A stretch of 64,000 nt of DNA from JAENVT01 sp963805445 (GTDB lineage: Bacteria; Actinomycetota; Acidimicrobiia; Acidimicrobiales; Ilumatobacteraceae): NCBI GenBank assembly GCA_963805445.1, contig CAWDUI010000003.1:124001-188000 (forward strand). The letters are read 5' to 3'. Positions within the stretch are counted from its first letter, which is position 1. Each line of letters begins with the position of its first letter. The notes under the pieces were generated by a model that worked only from the letters and a program-made list of their open reading frames with translations, was not told where the DNA came from and ran no database searches. Shown piece after piece: positions 26,395 to 36,199 of this stretch. A program made the position numbers and the translations under genes.

Positions 26395-28602
26395 GTCAGC
26401 GAGCGAACCCGGACGGCGTTGGCGTGATCGACCAGGCCGCGTGCGCTCCACCGGATCGTCGGCCAGGCGAGCTGCCTCTCGGTATGCCTGCTCGAGTCCT
26501 GAACGCAACGCCGGAACGGTCGCCCGCGCCCCGGCGATCGCCAGTTGCGGCGCCGCGCCGTGGTCGCGTACGTGGTCGAGCGCGGAGGTGAGGATCTGGA
26601 TGCGCAGCTGGGTGCGCCCGGCAGGATCGAGCGCCGCCTGCTCGAGCTCGGCGGCGGCAGCGGCGAGGTCGTCGAGCGGATCCGCAGATCCCTCGGTCGA
26701 CGCCAGCAGCAACGCACGCTGGCGGCGCGCGTCGCCGAAGGCGCGGCTCGTGGCCGGAATTCGATCGAACGCGGCCAGCGCCTCGTCGCGGCGGCCGGCG
26801 GCAGCGGCCAGGCGGGCCAGGCCGAATTGCGCAGGGGCCACATATGCCGCATCGGTTCTGGCGCACTGCGCATACATCTGTGCCGCGACCTCCGATTCGC
26901 CGCCGAGCTCGCATGCCCTGGCGAGCGCCAACTTCGGCGCCAACTCGCCGGGCAGCTGGCCGTACACACTGTTGAACGCCGAGATCGCCGCAGTGAAGTC
27001 GGCCGCGTCGAGGGCGACCAAGCCGTGCAGCCAGACGCCACGCCACTCCCACGGATCGTTCGCCAACATGGAATCCGACACCGTCGAGGCCTGCTGCAAC
27101 TGGCCGGCCGCCATGGCCGCGTAGCCGCTGGCCATCGCGACACCGACCGTCTGCTCGGGCGCTGAGCGCAGTGCCTGCAGCCGGTCAGCCGGATCCTCGG
27201 CGGTCACCGAGGCGAGCCACGACGCCATCGGGTCGAGCGGGTCGACCGCGACCATCGGGAGATCAGCCCAGTCGAGACGATCTCCGGCGACCGCTGGCGC
27301 TTCGAAAAGACGCGACGGCGTGCTGCGAGTCACCGCGCCCACCGAGGTGGCCGCGGTCACCTCGCGGAGCACTCCGAGCAGCTGATCGCGCATCTCGTCG
27401 GCAGTCTGGAAGCGATCCTCGGGTTGCGGAGCGGTGCCCTTCAGCAGCCAGCGATAGAGCGAGTCGTGCTGAGAGAGCACGGGCACATCGCTCGGCGACG
27501 GCAGCGTGGTCTCGAAGGTGCTCTGATACCCCCTGAACTCGAAGATCAGGACGGCCAAGGTTCGAGCCACGGTGTAGAGATCGCTGGCGATGGAGGTGCC
27601 CTCCTTGGCAACCTCCGGCGCCTGGAACCCCACCGTGCCGTAGATCGGCGACTGATCGTCGTCGATTCGGCGGACCCCGCCGAGGTCGATCAGCTTCAGG
27701 CCGTCACCGACCTGGATGACGTTGGCCGGCTTGAAGTCGCAGTACAGCAGACCGAGCAGGTGCAGGTACGAGAACGCGGGCAGGATCTCGACCATGTAGG
27801 CGATCGCCTGGTCGACGGGGATCGGCGAGAACCTGCCCGTCGCCTTCATCCGGTCCTTCAACAAGATGTTCAACGAGCGACCACCGACGTACTCCATGAC
27901 GATGTACGAGGCGCCGTCGGAGGCGGTGACGAAGTTGTAGATCTCGACGATCAGCGGGTGCTCGACCTCCGCGAGGTACTGCTTCTCGGCGACGGCGGCC
28001 CGAGCCGCATCGGGGTCGCCACTGTTCAACAGGCCCTTCAGCACCACCCAGCGATCGTTGACGTTGCGGTCGTTGGCGAGGTAGATCCACCCCATGCCGC
28101 CATGGGCGAGTCCACCGACGACCTCGTACTGACCACCGATGAGGGCGCCCGGTTGCAGCTTCGGGTCGAAGTCGAACGGCGTGCGGCACTTCGGGCAGAA
28201 ACCCTTCGAACGCCCCGGCACGCCGTCGCGCGAGCGCCCGACCGGCGCCTGGCAGACCGAGCAGAATCGCTTGTCCTCGGCCACCGTCGGCGGGTTCATC
28301 AACGCCTGCCGCGGGTCGGTGTCGGGCACCGAGGGCACCTGCGTCAGGCCGGCGCCGAGACGCGATGTCTGGGTCGTTGCGGTCAGCCGACGTGTGGGCC
28401 TGCTGGTACCGCTCGAGCGTGCCGAGCCCAGCGGCACCTGACCGAGCCGTGTCGTGCCCGACTGGCTGGTGACAGCGCTCGGCCCCTCGCCGTGAGCGTT
28501 GCTGACCGGGGAGCTCGCGCTCGCCTCGATCGGGGCGAGGCCGCAGACATCGCAGTAGCCGTCGACAACGGTTCCGGTGCAACCGGGCTGCAAGCACTTC
28601 AC
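26391..28602 (-). CDS. pknG: Serine/threonine protein kinase PknG, frameshifted near the 3' end
   Basis: About 737 codons, as in mycobacterial PknG (750). Order: an extra zinc ribbon at the extreme N-terminus (CLQPGCTGTVVDGYCDVCG), a rubredoxin-like redox module (CSVCQAPVG ... KGFCPKC, about residues 113-140), the kinase domain (glycine loop GGLAHGGMGWIYLA, catalytic YCDFKPANV with PknG-type CDFKPAN, metal-binding DLGGVRR) and a C-terminal TPR region (about residues 430-720). Known PknGs are soluble kinases that sense redox and amino-acid signals and phosphorylate GarA/OdhI. GTG 28602 overlaps the upstream stop and has AGGAGG 7 nt before it. The frame breaks near 26445; the last residues are VDHANAVRVRSLT. 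Confidence 0.95.
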
Positions 28603-29666
28603 GCGCCGACACCTCCTGGCGAGACCGACGCGGCGATCTTGACGTTGACAGCGGAGACGTAGCGATCGACCAGCGGGCGGGCTGCGGCGAGATCGCACGG
28701 CGCCGCCCACAGCAGTGACTCGGCCTGGCGATACAGCGGGTCGAGATCGGGGTGCTCGGCCAATTCGTGTGCGGCGGCCTTGTCGCGAAACGACTGCAGC
28801 AGGCCACGAAGATCGTCGCGATCGTCGAGCGGTTGTTGGAACCTGCGCTGGGCCTCCGACAATGCCGCCTCCAGGTGCTGCACCTGGGAGACGACCGGCG
28901 CCATCACGACACGCGCCGCCGACCAGGGCATCGATCGCACCTCCTCCACGGTCGCGAAGGGGCCGACGGCCGCCACGGATGGAACAGCCAACGTCGGGGC
29001 CTGCACGATCTTGTCGCGGCACCGCTGGGCCAGTGCCCGAACCGCCAACTCGGTCTGGCCCAGGGCAGCCAACCGGTCGTCGAGCGACGCCCATGCTGCG
29101 AAGAGCTCGCGACGTTCGGCGTCGGCCTGTTCGAGTTCCTTGCGCAACTCCGAGGCGCGGGTCGCGACGCTGGACAGATCGCGACGCGCCACCAGATCGC
29201 CGCGCAGCTGCGCGGCGCGGTTGATGTTGCTGCCGAGTTGCCCCGCCAGGCGCTCGGCGACCGCGAGGTCGGCAGCCGCCTGCGTCGCCGCCGCGACTTC
29301 GGTTGCCGATTGGTTCTCGACCGTCGACACGTGTGACTCGACGCGCTGCACGATTGCGTCGACGAGGGCAGCGGCGTCGGCCAGGTTGCGGCCCACCGGA
29401 CCGCCGAGGTTGTCGACCAGCGACTGGTTTGCCAAGGCAGCGGCCCGATCGCGGTCGTGCTTGGCCAGCGCCTCGATCTCGTCGAGCCGATCGCCGACCG
29501 CCTTCCGGGCGACGAACGCAGCCGCCAGGTCGTTCCGATCGGCGTCGCTTCCCGCGGTTCGAACTCGATCCTCCAGGGAGAGCATCATGTCGGTCCGGCC
29601 GGCCAGCCAGTCGTTCCATTGAGTCAGCAGCGCGGCCATCTGCTCGGGGGTCGGAGTCTCCGGCAT
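28599..29666 (-). CDS. Unknown coiled-coil protein between glnH and pknG
   Basis: A 355-residue soluble protein without signal peptide or membrane spans. It is strongly helical with long Ala/Glu/Arg-rich heptads (for example ASELRKELEQADAERRELFAAW and TQAAADLAVAERLAGQLG), which suggests an extended coiled coil of about 200 residues and a short C-terminal globular part (DPLYRQAESLLWAAPCDLAAARPLV). I do not recognise a family. Its place between the periplasmic sensor and the kinase, with start and stop overlapping both neighbours (TGATG and GTGA), makes a connector or scaffold role plausible. In M. tuberculosis no such gene lies between glnH and pknG. Confidence 0.75.
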   Translation of the reverse strand: MPETPTPEQMAALLTQWNDWLAGRTDMMLSLEDRVRTAGSDADRNDLAAAFVARKAVGDRLDEIEALAKHDRDRAAALANQSLVDNLGGPVGRNLADAAALVDAIVQRVESHVSTVENQSATEVAAATQAAADLAVAERLAGQLGSNINRAAQLRGDLVARRDLSSVATRASELRKELEQADAERRELFAAWASLDDRLAALGQTELAVRALAQRCRDKIVQAPTLAVPSVAAVGPFATVEEVRSMPWSAARVVMAPVVSQVQHLEAALSEAQRRFQQPLDDRDDLRGLLQSFRDKAAAHELAEHPDLDPLYRQAESLLWAAPCDLAAARPLVDRYVSAVNVKIAASVSPGGVGA

Positions 29667-30694
29667 CAGCCCAGCTCCCTGCCGTAGACGGCCTGCGGCG
29701 GCTCGATGACGGTGTCGCCGAGTACGCCGATCAACCACTTCGAGTAGATCGCCTTCCAGCGCCCGTCGGTTCGCATCGCCTGAATCACTCCGTTGACGAA
29801 CTCCACGAAGTCGACGGCGTCCTTGGACATCCCCAGGCCGTACGGCTCGTCGGTGAACTTGTCGCCGACCACCTCGGTGTTCGGGTCCTGCGCGGCCAAT
29901 CCGGCCAGCACCGTGTCATCGCCGGTCGCTCCGTCGGCCTGGCCCTGCTGCATGGCAACCAAGCAATCCGTCACGTCGGGTCGGGCCAACACGACCAGGT
30001 TGCCGAACTTGTCGACGTTCTCGGGGTCGCGTAGGAGGTCGATGTTGGTGCTGCCCTCTGGCGCGCACACCGTTGCCTTCGCATCGTTGAGCGCCTTCAT
30101 GCTGTCGAACCCGGAGTCCTTCTTCACCAGCACCTTTTGCCCGGCATCGAAGTACGTCGACGAGAAGGCGATCCGCAACCATCGTTTGCAGTTGATCGTC
30201 ATCGTGTGGGCCACCATGTCGACGCCGCCGTTGTCTGGCCCAGCCTCGAGCGTCGGCAGGCGGTCGGCGTAGGTGATGACCTTGTAGGTGATGTGCGACT
30301 CGACATCCTTGGCGCCGAAGATCGCCTTGGCCACCTCTTTCACCATGTCGATGTCGAAGCCCTCGATCTGGTTGGTCAGTGCATTGCGGGCGCCGAACAA
30401 CAGCGTGTCGCCGGAGACACCGACGATGAGCTTGCCGCGCTTCTTGATCACCGCCATGGTCGAGCCATCTGGCATGTCGCCCGGCGCCGGCAGCGGGCCC
30501 TGCGGCTCGTACGACCGTGTGGGGTCACCCGCCGCCAGTTGCTCGGACGTGCAGTCCAGGGCTGGCGGGGCGACGACATCGGTGGAGGGAGGCGCCTGGC
30601 CCTCGATCGCGGCCGGCAGGCGCACCGAGCCGGAGCAGCCCCCGAGCACGAACGACCCGACGACCGCCAGCCCCATCCAAGCCCGCCGGTTCAT
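29666..30694 (-). CDS. glnH: GlnH-like amino-acid-binding lipoprotein
   Basis: A 342-residue extracytoplasmic solute-binding protein (SBP_bac_3). The signal peptide ends in a lipobox (GSFVLGGC). Ligand-pocket features are KRGKLIVGVSGDTLLFGAR, EGFDIDMVKEVAKAIFG, VDMVAHTMTINCKRW, and the hinge ATVCAPEGSTNIDLL. No ABC permease or ATPase is nearby; as in mycobacteria it probably works with GlnX as a sensor of aspartate/glutamate-type amino acids that feeds PknG. ATG 30694 overlaps the glnX stop; its own stop overlaps the next ATG (TGATG). It is intact. Confidence 0.9.
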   Translation of the reverse strand: MNRRAWMGLAVVGSFVLGGCSGSVRLPAAIEGQAPPSTDVVAPPALDCTSEQLAAGDPTRSYEPQGPLPAPGDMPDGSTMAVIKKRGKLIVGVSGDTLLFGARNALTNQIEGFDIDMVKEVAKAIFGAKDVESHITYKVITYADRLPTLEAGPDNGGVDMVAHTMTINCKRWLRIAFSSTYFDAGQKVLVKKDSGFDSMKALNDAKATVCAPEGSTNIDLLRDPENVDKFGNLVVLARPDVTDCLVAMQQGQADGATGDDTVLAGLAAQDPNTEVVGDKFTDEPYGLGMSKDAVDFVEFVNGVIQAMRTDGRWKAIYSKWLIGVLGDTVIEPPQAVYGRELG

Positions 30695-32016
30695 CGGTAC
30701 TCCCTCAACCGCTGGCCGCAGCCGAGGGCGGCGAGCGCCGCAACGACGAGGCCGGCGGCGAACACGATGTTGCGCAGTGCGTTCAGAGGGTCGACTGCGG
30801 TGTTGAGGCGCTGCGATGCGTTCGCCCCTTCGTCGCTGACGATCTGCCCGATGTTCTCGTCGAAGGCGTTGAACGACTCGACGGCGTGAGTGCTCCCCTG
30901 GGTCGGGTCGAGGCTGGCGGCAACGGCAGCATCCCAGTTGCCCCCATCGTCGAGTTGGCGAATCTGCTTGTGCGCGTCGGAGTACTTGTCGTACGCCTTC
31001 GTGGCAGCGTCGATCGGGCCGCTGGCGGTTCCCAGTCTTCGTCCCGACAGGACCTTGGTGACGACAGAATCGCCGCGCTTCCAGTTCGCTTCGTTGGCAG
31101 CGCCATTGCCGCGGTTGATCAGCGTCAACGCCTCTTGCGAGCGGGCTTCGAACGCGGCGGCCCGGGCCTGGGCGGCGTTGTCCGCTCCAGCGAGTTGCGT
31201 GCCGACCGCACCGTCGGCATCGCTCATCGTCCCGGCCTGGGTGGTACCACCGATCACCAGCAACACGAAGAGCAGCGCGGCAGCAGCGACGATCGGGATG
31301 TTGATGATCCGTCGGAACGTCCGGCTGAGCCAGATGCCGACGAGCACGAGGGCGGCGAACAGGGGCCAACCGGTCGCATGCAGCCATGTGCCGGCACGGT
31401 GCGCTGTCGCCAGACCGGCGTTGACCTGGGCGCGCTGCGATGCTTCGACTGCTTGCAGCGACGACACGATGTCGGGCACGTCGGGATCGGTGTTGCTGAC
31501 GATGTCGTTGGCCTGGCGCTGGTAGGCGGCGCCCACCGGGAAGCCCTGGCGGTTGTTGGCCCGGGCCTGCTCGACCAGGCCGACGTAGCTGCCGAGCAGC
31601 CTGCTGGCCTCGCTGAGTTGTTGAAGATCGCCTGCCGATGAGGCACCGGAGACCGCCACCAGGCCGTCGCCGGCCGCGCCGATCTCGTCGAGATAGGCGG
31701 TGCGCTGCACCGGATCCTCCTGACCACCGACGAGGTACGACGAACTGGCGATGGCATCGGCGTGAACGATCCGGACCTGGATGTCTTGCAGTGCGAGGAG
31801 CTGGCGTGACGCGGTCCGCACCTCCGTGATGGCGTTCGCCCGCCGATTGACTCCGAACGCGCCACCGACCGCGAACACGACCGCGAGCAGGATCAACACG
31901 GCTCGCAACACCGACAACTTGGCGGGCGTCGAGGTCGACGCCACCCGCCGGGCGAACAAACGCGTGACGGATGGAGGCGGCTGCGGTTGCGTCCTTGTTG
32001 TTGCGGCTGGGAGCAC
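30691..32016 (-). CDS. glnX: GlnX-like membrane signal transducer
   Basis: A 441-residue membrane protein with four predicted spans: near residue 35 (VLILLAVVFAVGGAFGV), the mid-protein pair (PLFAALVLVGIWLS and PIVAAAALLFVLLVIGG) and one close to the C-terminus (IVFAAGLVVAALAALGC). The two loops are large, helical and extracytoplasmic, like sensor four-helix bundles. In M. tuberculosis GlnX passes the GlnH ligand signal to PknG. I chose GTG 32016 because GAGGAGG lies just upstream and the next gene is divergent; in-frame codons further upstream overlap the aminotransferase. First gene of the seven-gene operon. Confidence 0.85.
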   Translation of the reverse strand: MLPAATTRTQPQPPPSVTRLFARRVASTSTPAKLSVLRAVLILLAVVFAVGGAFGVNRRANAITEVRTASRQLLALQDIQVRIVHADAIASSSYLVGGQEDPVQRTAYLDEIGAAGDGLVAVSGASSAGDLQQLSEASRLLGSYVGLVEQARANNRQGFPVGAAYQRQANDIVSNTDPDVPDIVSSLQAVEASQRAQVNAGLATAHRAGTWLHATGWPLFAALVLVGIWLSRTFRRIINIPIVAAAALLFVLLVIGGTTQAGTMSDADGAVGTQLAGADNAAQARAAAFEARSQEALTLINRGNGAANEANWKRGDSVVTKVLSGRRLGTASGPIDAATKAYDKYSDAHKQIRQLDDGGNWDAAVAASLDPTQGSTHAVESFNAFDENIGQIVSDEGANASQRLNTAVDPLNALRNIVFAAGLVVAALAALGCGQRLREYR

Positions 32017-32074
32017 CCGCACCTCCTCGTCGTGGGAGTGTATGCGCAACTTCTGGCGATGCGAGCGGGTTGGG

Positions 32075-32080
32075 TACCGT
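32075..32080 (+). promoter_or_regulatory. -10 box (TACCGT) of the aminotransferase gene
   Basis: TANNNT with a 6-nt gap to ATG 32087 and no Shine-Dalgarno. Confidence 0.5.
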
Positions 32081-32086
32081 TGCTGC

Positions 32087-33298
32087 ATGCCCGCCGCGTT
32101 CCTCCATCCCTTCGCCAAACCCACCAGAGAGGCCTTCATCCGCATCGACCGCGGCGAGGGAGCCTTGGTGTGGGATGCACAGGGCCGCGAGCTGGTCGAC
32201 GGCATGGCCAGCTTGTGGTACAACGCGATCGGACACGGTCGAGGCGAGATGGCCGACGCCATCGCGGCACAGTCGCGGACGCTCGGCGCGTACTCCACGT
32301 TCGACCCGTTCACCAACGAGCCGGCCGAGTCGCTCGCCGAAGAGTTGCGGGCCATCGCACCAACACCGAACGCCCGCATCTTCTACACGTCGTCGGGATC
32401 GGAGGCGATCGACTCGGCGATGAAGCTGGCCCGCATGGCCCACGTACAGGCCGGTCAGCCACAGCGCAAGCTGATCATCAGCCGCAACCGCGGCTACCAC
32501 GGCGCAGCGTACGGCGGCACGAGCGCGCAGGGCATCGCCCCCAACAAGGAGAACTTCGGCCCGTTCGTCGACGAGGTGCTGCAGGTTCCCGCCGAAGACA
32601 TCGAGGCCTTGGCCACGCTGATGAGCCAGCGCGGCAACGAGGTGGCTGCCATCATCACCGAGCCGGTGCAGGGTGCCGGTGGCGTGTTCCCGGCGCCTGA
32701 CGGCTATCTGCAGTCGCTGCGCAAGCTGTGCGACCAGCACGGCGCCTACCTGATCTTCGACGAGGTGATCACCGGCTACGGACGCACCGGCAGTTGGTTC
32801 GCCGCCCACCACTACGGCGTCTCGCCCGATCTGGCGACCTTCGCCAAGGGCATCACCTCGGGCTACATCCCCCTCGGCGGCGTGTTCGTCGGCACGGCGC
32901 CGACCGCAGCGTTGGAGACCGACCCCAACTTCTTCCTGCGCCACGGGTTCACCTACTCCGGGCACCCGACCGCGTGCGCCGCCGGATTGAAGAACCTGGA
33001 GATCATGCGACGCGAGGGATTGGTCGAGCGGGCCAAGCACATCGGCGACCGGCTCGGCGGTGGCCTGCAAGCCTTGGCAGCAGACGGTGTGGTCGATCAT
33101 GCTCGCGGCCTGGGCGGCATGTGGGCAGTCGGACTGCATCCGAACCAGGACGCCAACGCGATGCGCGATCACATGCTCGACTCCGGCCACGTGATCGTGC
33201 GTGCGCTCAACGACGCGCTCGTGATGTGCCCGCCGCTGGTGATCCGCGACGAACACATCGACCAGTTGGTCGACGCCGTCGCAGCAGCGGCCGGCTGA
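32087..33298 (+). CDS. Class III (omega) PLP-dependent aminotransferase
   Basis: A 403-residue class III aminotransferase. Landmarks: DAQGRELVDGMASLWYNAIGHG at the N-terminus, the phosphate-binding SSGSEAIDSAMKLAR, the long FDEVITGYGRTGSWFA with the PLP aspartate, and the Schiff-base lysine in DLATFAKGITSGYIPLGG. These enzymes move the amino group between omega-amino acids or amines and pyruvate or 2-oxoglutarate; the acceptor is not clear. ATG 32087 is fixed by a leaderless-type -10. Two nucleotides separate its stop from the next start, so it is cotranscribed with the flavin oxidoreductase. Confidence 0.9.
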   Translation: MPAAFLHPFAKPTREAFIRIDRGEGALVWDAQGRELVDGMASLWYNAIGHGRGEMADAIAAQSRTLGAYSTFDPFTNEPAESLAEELRAIAPTPNARIFYTSSGSEAIDSAMKLARMAHVQAGQPQRKLIISRNRGYHGAAYGGTSAQGIAPNKENFGPFVDEVLQVPAEDIEALATLMSQRGNEVAAIITEPVQGAGGVFPAPDGYLQSLRKLCDQHGAYLIFDEVITGYGRTGSWFAAHHYGVSPDLATFAKGITSGYIPLGGVFVGTAPTAALETDPNFFLRHGFTYSGHPTACAAGLKNLEIMRREGLVERAKHIGDRLGGGLQALAADGVVDHARGLGGMWAVGLHPNQDANAMRDHMLDSGHVIVRALNDALVMCPPLVIRDEHIDQLVDAVAAAAG

Positions 33299-33300
33299 TC

Positions 33301-34662
33301 ATGAAGTTCGGCGTCTTCTACGAGCACCAGATCGGGCGACCCTGGGACGACGGCACAGAGCACCAGTTGATCTCGGACGCGCTCGACCAGGTCGAGCTGG
33401 CCGACTCGCTCGGCATCCAGTACGTCTGGGAGGTCGAGCATCACTTCTTGGAGGAGTACAGCCACTCGTCCGCTCCCGAGGTGTTCCTGGCGGCATGCAG
33501 CCAGCGCACCAAGAACATGCGCCTCGGCCACGGCATCATCTTGACTGCACCGAAGTTCAACCATCCGGCGCGCACCGCCGAGCGCGTCAGCATGCTCGAT
33601 CTGGTGTCGGGCGGCCGAGTCGAGTTCGGCAGCGGCGAGTCGTCGAGCGAGGCAGAGCTGGGCGGCTTCGGCGTGAACCCGCTGGAGAAGCGCGAGCAGT
33701 GGCTGGAGGGTCTCGAGGTCGCCGTTCGCTGCATGGCCGAGACACCGTTCACCGGCGTCGACGGCAAGTACGTGCAGATGCCGCCGCGCAACGTCATCCC
33801 CAAACCGATGCAGAAGCCGCACCCTCCGTTGTGGGTCGCGTGCAGTCGCCGCGACACGATCCTGCTGGCCGCCGAGAAGGGCATGGGCGCGTTGACGTTC
33901 GCGTTCATCGATCCTGAAGAGGCGGTCAACTGGGTCACCGAATACGAACGCACCTTCGCCGAGAAGTGCCACCCCGTCGGCTTCAACGTCAATCCACAGG
34001 TGGCCTGCGTCAGCCCGATGATGGTGCACCACGACGAGGACGAGGCCATCCGCCGCGGCACCGAAGGCGCCAACTTCTTCGGCTACTCGCTCGGCCACTT
34101 CTACGTCTTCGGCGAGCACCAGCCCGGCAAGACCGATGTGTGGTCGCAGTACATCGAGCGTCGCGCTGCGCAGGGCTACGACCCCGAGGCGATTGCCGCG
34201 GCCGTCAAGGCCGACACCCTCGGCGCCAAGCAAGCAGCAGGCGACACGACCGGGCTGCGCGGCAGCGTTGGCACACCGGCCCAAGTTCGCGAGTACCTGC
34301 GTCGCTTCGAGGAAGCCGGTGTCGACCAGGTGATCTTCGTGCTGCAGGCCGGCCGCAACCGACACGAGCACATCATGGAGTCGATCGAGATCTTCGGTCG
34401 CGAGATCCTGCCGGAGTTCCTCGATCGCGACGAGGCACAGGTCGCCGCCAAACAGCAGCGTCTGGCACCGGCGATCGAAGCGGCGATGCGGCGACGCGCC
34501 GACGACTACCAGCCCGCGGATCTCGGGGACTACTCGTTCCCCGCCCTGCCGGTGCAATGGGCGAAGGCAACCGGATCGGCAGAGCTCGAGGCGACCCTGC
34601 AGCAATGGGCCGACGACCGTGCCGCCGGCAAGCGAGACCTGGGCGCAGGGATCACGGGGTAG
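33301..34662 (+). CDS. LLM-class (luciferase-like) flavin-dependent oxidoreductase
   Basis: A 453-residue luciferase-family TIM-barrel protein, longer than the common 300-350 because of a C-terminal helical extension after about residue 370. Signatures: MKFGVFYEHQIG start, QYVWEVEHHFLEEY, LGHGIILTAPKFNHPARTAE, and GRVEFGSGESSSEAELGGFG. Members use FMN or F420 to oxidise or monooxygenate small substrates. It begins 3 nt after the aminotransferase stop, so the two probably share a pathway in which an amine or aldehyde is processed (inference). It overlaps the convergent FAD oxidase gene by 11 nt. Confidence 0.85.
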   Translation: MKFGVFYEHQIGRPWDDGTEHQLISDALDQVELADSLGIQYVWEVEHHFLEEYSHSSAPEVFLAACSQRTKNMRLGHGIILTAPKFNHPARTAERVSMLDLVSGGRVEFGSGESSSEAELGGFGVNPLEKREQWLEGLEVAVRCMAETPFTGVDGKYVQMPPRNVIPKPMQKPHPPLWVACSRRDTILLAAEKGMGALTFAFIDPEEAVNWVTEYERTFAEKCHPVGFNVNPQVACVSPMMVHHDEDEAIRRGTEGANFFGYSLGHFYVFGEHQPGKTDVWSQYIERRAAQGYDPEAIAAAVKADTLGAKQAAGDTTGLRGSVGTPAQVREYLRRFEEAGVDQVIFVLQAGRNRHEHIMESIEIFGREILPEFLDRDEAQVAAKQQRLAPAIEAAMRRRADDYQPADLGDYSFPALPVQWAKATGSAELEATLQQWADDRAAGKRDLGAGITG

Positions 34663-35914
34663 CAGCCAGCACGTTGTCGAGGTAGGCGTTGCGGAACTTC
34701 CCGGACGGGTCCCATTCGGTCTGGAGCTGGGCGAAGGCGTCGAGACGTTCGAATCGCGAACGCACGTCACCGCCGTCGAGGGTCGACAGCTTGCCCCAAT
34801 GCGGTCGCGGCGCGAACGGTCGGAGCGCGGCCTCCACTCGCGCCAGCACCGGTTGCACCTCGGGCCACGACGGGATCCAGGTGAAGTGGAACGCGATGCA
34901 ATCGCGCAGGTAGCACGGGCTGAGCCACAGCGTGTCGGCGGCGACAGCACGGACTTCGGAGACCTTCAGCACCGGCGCCAACTCCGCGCCGAGATCGAAC
35001 AGGGTACGCATTGCTTCCGGCCCGTCGGAGGCGCTGACGAACAGTTCCGACTGCAGCTCGTCGCCGCTGCTCGGCGTGAACCCCATGCGGAAGTGGGGCA
35101 ACCGTTCGTGCCACGGGCCGGCGACACCCATCTGCTCGGTGCACGGCTCGGCCGGCAGGTCGGCGACGGGATGCACGTTGCGGGTCGCGGGGACGGCACC
35201 CAGCCGAACGGCGATCGCGTCGCCGTCGTCGGGCTCCAGGCGTTGCTTGCGCCACACCTGTTCGACGTGCTCTGACCGCCAGGTCGTGAACAGGCTGACG
35301 CTGTAGCCGTCCGCCATGATCTCGCCGAGATGCTCGATCGCGGTGCGCATCGGGAGGTGCTCGTACACGTGCTGCCACACGGTGAAGGTCGGCTCGATCT
35401 CCAACGTGAGGCGCGTCGCGATCCCGAACGCACCGAGGTGCACGCCGAGCGCGTCCATCAGGTCGGGGTCCACGTCGCGCGAGGCCTCGACGATGTCACC
35501 GGACGCGACCACGAGTTGCATTGCCGTCACCGCAGTTGCGAGGCCGCGATTGCCCACGCCCGACCCGTGCGTACCCGTGGCGCAGGCCCCGGCCACGGAG
35601 ATGTGCGGCAGCGAGGCAAGGTTGGCCAGCGCCCATCCGTGTTCGTCGAGATGCGTCGCCAACTCTCCATATCTGATGCCACCGTCGATCGTCACCGTGT
35701 GCGCCGCGCTGTCGATGTCGACCACACGGTGGAGGTTCGACAACGACACCTGGTCGCCCGTGGTGTCGGCGATCGTGTTGAACGAATGCCTGCTGCCGAC
35801 GGCACGGACCTTGGCAGCCGATGCGACCGCCGACTGGACCTCGCCGACGGTGGTTGGTTGGTGCAGCCGCCCGGCCCCGTACCGCACGTTGCCCGCCCAG
35901 TTGCGTTCGGTCAT
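34652..35914 (-). CDS. FAD-linked alditol/xylitol oxidase-type enzyme
   Basis: A 420-residue VAO-type flavoprotein. The N-terminal NWAGNVRYGA is characteristic of xylitol/alditol oxidases. VRAVGSRHSFN contains the histidine that holds FAD covalently in AldO and gulonolactone oxidases. The FAD-binding loop ISVAGACATGTHGSG and the C-terminal PRPHWGKLSTL (ALO domain) follow. The reaction would be oxidation of a terminal alcohol of a sugar alcohol with release of hydrogen peroxide. A GAGGGGG Shine-Dalgarno precedes ATG 35914. It is intact; the polyol is not specified by the sequence. Confidence 0.85.
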   Translation of the reverse strand: MTERNWAGNVRYGAGRLHQPTTVGEVQSAVASAAKVRAVGSRHSFNTIADTTGDQVSLSNLHRVVDIDSAAHTVTIDGGIRYGELATHLDEHGWALANLASLPHISVAGACATGTHGSGVGNRGLATAVTAMQLVVASGDIVEASRDVDPDLMDALGVHLGAFGIATRLTLEIEPTFTVWQHVYEHLPMRTAIEHLGEIMADGYSVSLFTTWRSEHVEQVWRKQRLEPDDGDAIAVRLGAVPATRNVHPVADLPAEPCTEQMGVAGPWHERLPHFRMGFTPSSGDELQSELFVSASDGPEAMRTLFDLGAELAPVLKVSEVRAVAADTLWLSPCYLRDCIAFHFTWIPSWPEVQPVLARVEAALRPFAPRPHWGKLSTLDGGDVRSRFERLDAFAQLQTEWDPSGKFRNAYLDNVLAATP

Positions 35915-36199
35915 GGATCCCCCTCGGTCTCGCCGCCGAACCTAGCGGCACACATGATCTCCGACGTTCAGACCGCGCATCGTGCGCTGTCGTGCACCTG
36001 ACAGGCGTCGGGACTTCATCGGCGGGCGCGATCAGCGGAACAACCCGAAGCCCATTCACTCAAACACGGCGCTCGTCCATCAGCACGATCTGCTCGGTTC
36101 GCCCATCCGCGCGTTGGATCGGATCGGCACTTCGGATCGGGGTTCGACCTCTCTGTCAGCTCATTGAGCAACGGTCGTTGTACGGGCTGACGCTGAGCG
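35915..36199. other. Non-coding stretch with no recognisable gene
   Basis: No ORF with conserved features was found on either strand. At the right end, 36186-36204 holds a 19-bp dyad (GCTGACGCT-G-AGCGTCAGC) abutting palindromic repeat copy 1. This is the start of a decayed 760-nt segment. Confidence 0.5.

Noticed and set aside
23775..26445. Programmed ribosomal frameshifting in the pknG operon
   Set aside because: The breaks have no shared slippery sequence, go in different directions and recur in unrelated genes all over the window, which fits sequence error better.
24010..29619. A single 1,869-residue minus-strand reading frame covering kinase, phosphatase and VWA parts
   Set aside because: Separate genes are joined only because indels put parts of them in one frame; overlapping stop/start signals (GTGA, ATGA) and zinc-ribbon starts mark the real gene borders.
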